Shown: in pieces, positions 57,441 to 64,000 of the stretch
Numbering within the stretch: position 1 is the first letter of the stretch
Layout: each line of letters starts with the position of its first letter
DNA from: Homarus americanus
Lineage: Eukaryota > Arthropoda > Malacostraca > Decapoda > Nephropidae
Reading direction: 5' to 3'
DNA: 64,000 nucleotides
Assembly (NCBI RefSeq): GCF_018991925.1
Contig: NW_024753828.1
Location: 3,625,999 to 3,689,998 of the forward strand
Notes under the pieces: generated by a model
What the model was told of the DNA's origin: nothing
Seen by the model: only the letters and a program-made list of their open reading frames with translations
The model's database searches: none
Made by a program: the position numbers and the translations under genes

Positions 57441-60400
57441 GTGGAGCAACATTGCGAGGCGTGGTGGCGCAACAGGATGCGCGGTGGTGCAACACTGGGG
57501 ATATGAGGCAAAGCAGATATGGTGCAAACAGCAGATACGGCGGAGCAAATTGCGGGGGATATGCGTGGCGGCGGCACTGATTGAGGGGGAGCGTGGTGGC
57601 GCAACACAGGGGGGCGTGGCGGTGCAACAGGGGGAGGCGTGGCAGTAACACGTGCGGGGGGGCGTGGTGGTGCAACACATGGGGGCGTGGTGAACACAAG
57701 GGGGGCGTGGTGCAACACAGTGGGGGCGTGGTGGTGCAACACAGTGGGGCGTGGTGGCAACACAGGGGGGGCGGTGGTGCAACACAGTGGGGGCGTGGTG
57801 GCGCAACAGGGCGGGGGCGTGGTGGCGCAACACAGTGGGAGGCGTGGTGGTGCAACAACAGTGGGATAAGCGTGGCGCAACATTGCGGGGATGCGGCAAC
57901 ACAGCATGGTGGCACGAAAGGGGGGGAATGGTGGGGGCGTGGTGGCGCAACACCAGCAAGGGTGGTGCAACAGCGGGGGCAGGCGCAACACGAGCGGGGG
58001 GGGCGTGGTGCAACAGCGGGGGCGTGGTGAAAAACAGCAGAGGGGCGTGGTGCAACACAGCGGGGGCGTGGTGCAACACAGGGGAGCGTGGTGGTGCAAC
58101 AGTGGAGGGCGTGGTGGTGCAACACAGCGGAGGCGTAACACAGTGGGGGCGTGGTGGTGCAACACAGGGCGTGGTGGTGCAACAGAAAGTGGGGGCGGTG
58201 GCGCAACACAGGAAGCGGTGGTGCAACACAGTGGGGCGTGGTGGCGTAACACAGGGAGCGTGGTGGTAACACAGGGGAGGCGTGGTGGTGAAACACAGGG
58301 CGGTGGCGTAACAGTGGGGGCGTGGTGGTGCAACAATAAGGAGGCGTGGCGGCAACAGCAGGGATGGCGGCGCAACAGCGGGGGATGCAGGCGCAACAGG
58401 GATGCGGGCGGCGCAACATTGCTGGAGTGGGCGGTGGTGCAACACGCGGGGGAGTGGTGGCGCAACAGGGGAGGCGTGGTGGTGCAACACAGTGGGGGGG
58501 GCGGTGAAACACAGTGGGGAGAGGCGTGGTGGTGTACAGAGGGGGAGGCGGTGGTGCAACACAGTGGGGGGCGTGGTAATGTGGGGAGGCGGTGGTGTAA
58601 CAGTGGGGGGCGATGGTGGTGCAATGGGGAGGCGGTGGTGTAACAGGGCGTGGTGGTAACACAAGGGGGGGGACGTGGTGGTGCAACACAGTGAAGTGGT
58701 GTAACACGAAAAGGCGGTGGTGCAACACAGGGGGAGGGCGGTGGTGAAACACAGTGGGGCGTGGTGGTGCAACAGTGAGAGTGGTGCAAACACAGGAGGG
58801 CTGGTGGTGCAACCATTGCGGGGATGGTGGTGCAACCAGCGGGGGGCGTGGCGGCAACGAGGGGAGCATGATGGCGCACAGTGGGGGAGTGGTGGTGTAA
58901 ACACAGCGGGGGGGGCGTGGTGGCGCAACAGGAGGGGCGTGGTGGTGCAACACAGGGGGGGCGTGGTGGCGCAACACAGCGGGAGGCGTGGTGGCACAGT
59001 GGGCGAACAGTGGAGGCGGTGGCAACACAGTGGGGCGTGGTGGCGTAACACAGTGGGGCGTGGTGGCAACACAGTCAGGGGGAGGCGTGGTGGTGCAACA
59101 GTGGGGGCGTGGTGGTGCAACACAGTGGGGGACGTGGTGGTGGCAACACAGTGGGGGCGTGGTGAGTGTAACACAGTGGGGCGTGGTGGTGCAACACAGT
59201 GGGGGGGCGTGGTGGTGCAACACAGAGGCGTGGTGGTGCAACACAGTGGGAGGCGTGGTGGTGCAACACAGTGGGGGGCGTGGTGGTGCAACACAGGGGG
59301 AGGCGTGGTGGTGCAACACGAGGGGGGGCGTGGTGGTGCAACACAGTGGGGGCGTGGTGGAATGTCAACAGTGGGGGGGCGTGGTGGTGTAACACAGGGG
59401 AGGCGTGGTGGTGCAACACAGTGGGGGGCGTGGTGGTGTAACACAGTGGGAGGCGTGGTGGTGTAACACAGTGGGGCGTGTGGTGCTTAACACAGTGGGG
59501 GCGTGGTGGTGTAACACAGTGGGGGAGGCGTGGTGGTGTAACACAGTGGGGAGGCGTGGTGGTGTAACACAGTGGGGAGCGTGTGGTGTAACACAGTGAG
59601 AGGCGTGGGCAACACAGTGGGAGGCGTGGTGGTGCAACACAGTGGGGGCGTGGTGGTGCAACACAGGGGAGGCGTGGTGGTGTAACACAGTGGGGGCGTG
59701 GTGGGCAACACATGGGGGAGGCGTGGTGGTGTAACACAGTGGGGGGCGTGGTGGTGTAACACAGTGGGAGGCGTGGTGGCGTAACACAGTGGGGGGCGTG
59801 GTGGTGTAAGCACAGTGGGGGGAGGCGTGGTGGTGTAACACAGTGGGGGGAGCGTGGTGGTGTAACACATGGGGGAGGCGTGGTGGTGTAACACAGTGGG
59901 GCGTGGTGGTGTAACACAGTGGGAGGCGTGGTGGTGTAACACAGTGGGGGCGTGGTGGTGTAACACAGTGGGGGCGTGGTGGTGCAACACATGGGGAGCG
60001 TGGTGGTGTAACACAGTGAGGCGTGGTGGTGCAACACAGTGGGGGCGTGGTGGTGTAACAGGGGGCGTGGTGGTGTAACACAGTGGGAGGCGTGGTGGTG
60101 CAACACAGTGGGAGGCGTGGTGGTGTAACACAGTGGGGGGGGGCGTGGTGGTGTAACACAGTGGGGGCGTGGTGGTGTGGCTGCAGTGGGGGAGCGTGGT
60201 GGTGTAACACAGTGGGAGGCGTGGTGGTGTAAGCACAGTGGGGGCGTGGTGGTGTAACACTGCAGTGGGAGGCCGTGGTGGTCAACACAGTGGGAGGCGT
60301 GGTGGTGTAACACAGTGGGGGGCGTGGTGGGTGCAACACAGTGGGGGGCGTGGTGGTGTAACACAGTGGGGGAGGCGTGGTGGTGTAACACAGTGGGGGG

Positions 60401-63400
60401 CGTGGTGGTGTAACACAGGAGGGTGGTGGTGTAACAGTGGGGGCGTGGTGGTGTAACACACAGTGGGGGCGTGGTGGTGTAACACAGTGGGGGGCGTGGT
60501 GGTGTAACACAGTGGGGGCGTGGTGGTGTAACACAGTGGGGGCGTGGTGGTGTAACACAGTGGTGGGGGCGTGGTGGTGTAACACAGTGGGGGCGTGGTG
60601 GTGTAACACACAGTGGGGGAGGCGTGGTGGTGCAACACAGGGGAGGCGTGGTGGTGTAACACAGTGGGAGGCTGGTGGTGTAACACAGTGGGAGAGCGTG
60701 GTGGTACCTAGGGGAGGCGTGGGGTGTAACACAGGGGAGGCGTGGTGGTGTGGCACAGTGGGGGCGTGGTGGTGTAACACAGTGGGGGGGGCGTGGTGGT
60801 GCAGGCACAGTGGGGGCGTGGTGGTGTAACAGGGGGAGGCGTGGTGGTGTAACAGTGGGAGGCGTGGTGGTGTAACACAGAGGCGTGGTGGTGTAACACA
60901 GGGGAGGCGTGGTGGTGTAACACAGTGGGGGCGTGGTGGTGTAACACAGTGGGGGGCGTGGTGGTGAAGGAGGCGTGGTGGTGCAACACAGTGGGGGCGT
61001 GGTGGTGTACAGTGGGAGGCGTGGTGGTGTAACACAGTGGGAGGCGTGGTGGTGTAACACAGTGGGAGGGCGTGGTGGTGTAACACAGGGAGGCGTGGTG
61101 GGTGTACACACAGTGGGGGAGGCGTGGTGGTGTAACACAGTGGGGGGCGTGGTGGTGTAACACAGTGGGGGAGGCGTGGTGGTGCAGCACAGTGGGGGGC
61201 GTGGTGGTGTAACACAGTGGGGGCGTGGTGGTGGCACAGTGGGAGGCGTGGTGGTGTAACTGAGGGGGGGCGTGGTGGTGTAACACAGTGGGGGCGTGGT
61301 GGTGTAACACAGTGGGGGGCGTGGTGGTGTAACACAGTGGGGGCGTGGTGGTGTACACACAGTGGGGGGCGTGGTGGTGTACACAGTGGGGGCGTGGTGG
61401 TGAACACAGTGGGGGCGTGGTGGTGTAACAGTGGGGGGCGTGGTGGTTAACAGGTGGGGGCGTGGTGGTGTACACAGTGGGGGCGTGGTGGTGCAACACA
61501 GTGGGGCGTGGTGGTGTAACAGTGGGGGGCGTGGTGGTGTAACACAGTGGGGGGGGCGTGGTGGTGCACAGTGGGGGGCGTGGTGGGCTGTAACAGTGGG
61601 GGGCGTGGTGGTGAACACAGTGGGGGCGTGGTGGTGTAACACAGTGGGGGGCGTAGTGGTGTAACAGTGGGGGGCGGTGGTGTAACACAGTGGGGGGCGT
61701 GGTGGTGCAACACAGTGGGGGCGTGGTGGTGTAACACAGTGGGGAGGCGTGGTGGTGTAACACAGTGGGAGGCGTGGTGGTGTAACACAGTGGGGGGCGT
61801 GGTGGTGTAACTAGGTGGGAGGCGTGGTGGTGTAACACAGTGGGAGGCGTGGTGGTGTAACACAGTGGGGGCGTGGTGGTGTAACACAGTGGGGGAGGCG
61901 TGGTGGTGTAACACAGTGGGAGGCGTGGTGGTGTAACACAGTGGGGGGGCGTGTGGTGAGGGCAACACAGGGGGGGAGGCGTGGTGGTGTAACACAGTGG
62001 GGGAGGCGTGGTGGTGTAACACAGTGGGGGCGTGGTGGTGCAACACAGTGGGGGCGTGGTGGTGTAACACAGTGGGGGGCGTGGTGGTGTAACACAGTGG
62101 GGGGCGTGGTGTGTAACACAGTGGGGGAGGCGTGGTGGTGTAACACAGTGGGAGGCGTGGTGGTAGCAGCACAGGGGAGGCGTGGTGGTGTAACTGGGGG
62201 GTGGTGGTGTAACACAGTGGGGGGGCGTGGTGGTGTAACACAGGGAGGCGTGGTGCAACACAGGGGGAGGCGTGGTGGGTGTAAACACAGTGGAGGCGTG
62301 GTGGTGTAACACAGGGGAGGCGTGGTGGTGTAACACAGTGGGGGGCGTGGTGGTGTAACACAGGGGAGGCGTGGTGGTGTAACACAGGAGGCGTGGTGGT
62401 GTAACACAGTGGGGGCGTGGTGGTGTAACACAGTGGGGGGCGTGGTGGTGTAACACAGTGGGGAGGCGTGGTGGTGTAACACAGTGGGAGGCGTGGTGGT
62501 GTAACACAGTGGGGGAGGCGTGGTGGTGTAACACAGGGAGGCGTGGTGGTGTAACACAGTGGGGGGCGTGGTGGTGTAACACAGTGGGGGCGTGGTGGTG
62601 TAACACAGTGGGGGAGGGCGTGGTGGTGTAACACAGTGGGAGGCGTGGTGGTGTAACACGGTGAGGCGTGGTGGTGGTGTAACACAGGGGAGGCGTGGTG
62701 GTGTAAGCACGGTGGGGGAGGCGTGGTGGTGTAACACAGTGGGGGGAGGCGTGGTGGTGTAGCACAGTGGGGGGGGGCGTGGTGGTGTAACACAGTGGGG
62801 GGCGTGGTGGTGTAACACAGTGGGGCGTGGTGGTGTAACACAGGGGAGGCGTGGTGGTGCAACACAGTGGGGCGTGGTGGTGTAACACACAGTGGGAGGC
62901 GTGGTGGTGTAACACAGTGGGGGCGTGGTGGTGGCAACACAGTGGAGGCGTGGTGGTGTAACACAGTGGGAGGCGGTGGTGCGCAACAGTGGGAGGGCGT
63001 GGTGGTGTAACACAGTGGGGAGGCGTGGTGGTGTAACACAGGGGAGGCGTGGTGGTGTAACACAGGGGAGGCGTGGTGGTGGCAACACACAGTGGGAGGC
63101 GTGGTGGTGTAACACAGTGGGAGGCGTGGTGGTGTAACACAGTGGGAGGCGTGGTGGGTGTAACACAGTGGGAGGCGTGGTGGTGTAACACAGTGGGGGG
63201 CGTGGTGGTGGTGTAACACAGTGGGAGGCGTGGTGGTGTAACACAGTGGGGGGCGTGGTGGTGTAACACAGTGGGAGGCGTGGTGGTGCCTGATGGGGGG
63301 GCGTGGTGGTGTAACACAGTGGGGGCGTGGTGGTGTAACACAGTGGGGGCGTGGTGGTGTAACACAGTGGGAGGCGTGGTGGTGTAACACAGTGGGAGCG

Positions 63401-64000
63401 TGGTGGCAACACAGTGGGGGGCGGTGGTGTAACACAGTGGGAGGCGTGGTGGTGTAACACAGTGGGGGCGTGGTGGTGTAACACAGGGAGGCGTGGTGGT
63501 GTAAGTGGAGGAGGCGTGGTGGTGTAACAGGGGAGGCGTGGTGGTGTAACACAGTGGGAGGGCGTGGTGGTGTAACACAGTGGGCGTGGTGGTGAGTGAC
63601 ACAGTGGGAGGCTGGTGGTGTAACACAGTGGGGGGCGTGGTGGTGTAACACAGTGGGAGGCGTGGTGGTGCAACACAGTGGGAGGCGTGGTGGTGTAACA
63701 CAGTGGGGGCGTGGTGGGTGAACACAGTGGAGGCGTGGTGGTGTAACACAGTGGGAGGCGTGGTGGTGTAACACAGTGGGAGGCGTGGTGGTGTAACACA
63801 GTGGGGGCGTGGTGGTGTAACACAGTGGGAGGCGTGGTGGTGTAACACAGTGGGGGGCGTAGTGGTGTAACACAGGGGAGGCGTGGTGGTGTAACACAGT
63901 GGGGGGCGTGGTGGTGTAACGGGGAGGCGTGGTGGTGAAACACAGTGGGGGGGCGTGGTGGTGTAACACGTGGGGGCGTGGTGGTGTAACACAGTGGGGG
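57441..64000. repeat. ~25-bp satellite (GGCGTGGTGGTGTAACACAG), at least 6.5 kb, continues past the window
   Basis: About 260 units, each GGCGTGGTGGTGTAACACAG followed by TGGGGG or TGGGAG. Two subtypes exist. GTGCAACAC dominates from 57441 to about 59380 and GTGTAACAC dominates from there to the end. Homogeneity rises from left to right. Unit length varies mostly through the G run. The frames of up to 1,094 codons (Cys/His/Pro/Thr-rich on the minus strand) are artefacts of the unit. Confidence 0.96.

Noticed and set aside
56856..63992. Very long frames (up to 1,094 codons) rich in Cys, His, Pro and Thr
   Set aside because: They come from the ~25-bp satellite. Neighbouring frames are equally open and the residues follow the repeat period.

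Overview
This window looks like a stretch of non-coding chromosome from a large, repeat-rich arthropod genome, most likely a decapod crustacean. The clues are several tracts of the arthropod telomere motif TTAGG at internal positions, very dense (CA)n, (CT)n, (CTGT)n and (ATT)n microsatellites, CR1-type LINE pieces, a tRNA-derived SINE and a Tc1/mariner-type MITE. The species cannot be named from this sequence. I found no host protein-coding gene that I can defend and no bacterial features. The only convincing coding sequence belongs to retrotransposons.

Layout. 1-7.7 kb is a chain of minisatellites: 38, ~21, ~19, 39, 8/16, 30/27, 15 and 22 bp units, with a degenerate telomeric tract and (CTGT)n. 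7.96-8.34 kb holds the 3' end of a CR1 LINE. 9.4-12.4 kb returns to tandem repeats. 12.5-16.1 kb is the main mobile-element cluster: a decayed RT piece (minus strand), LINE copy A (plus), a CR1 5' half on the minus strand with an intact SGNH-esterase ORF1 and a cut-off endonuclease ORF2, then a LINE 3' tail (copy E). 18.14-18.49 kb is a SINE with clear target-site duplications. 19.5-29.2 kb is mostly three large arrays (16-17 bp, 18 bp, ~19 bp) plus an ~850 bp TTAGG block. A second SINE sits at 30.3-30.65 kb inside (GT)n. 30.8-45 kb alternates C-rich and G-rich minisatellites, microsatellites, TTAGG tracts and a few unique AT-rich gaps, with LINE copy B at 34.6 kb. A 189-bp TA-flanked hairpin MITE lies at 45.69 kb. 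A 23-bp array fills 46.4-48.3 kb. LINE copies C (48.5 kb) and D (52.8 kb) follow. From about 57.4 kb to the window end there is one satellite of ~25 bp units, at least 6.5 kb long, whose left edge is degenerate.

How the parts fit together. Four of five LINE copies with the same 3' end are preceded by (CA)n-type sequence and four of five are followed by it, which suggests an element that inserts into (CA)n microsatellites. Microsatellites here may therefore act as landing sites. Several minisatellites look like recent amplifications of short motifs that also occur, degenerate, in the flanks. The most suggestive regulatory idea is a 39-bp array at 2.14-3.12 kb whose units each carry a CTCF-like core (AGATGGCGCC). 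Nearly all long open frames in the window are artefacts of tandem repeats without stop codons and should not be annotated as proteins.
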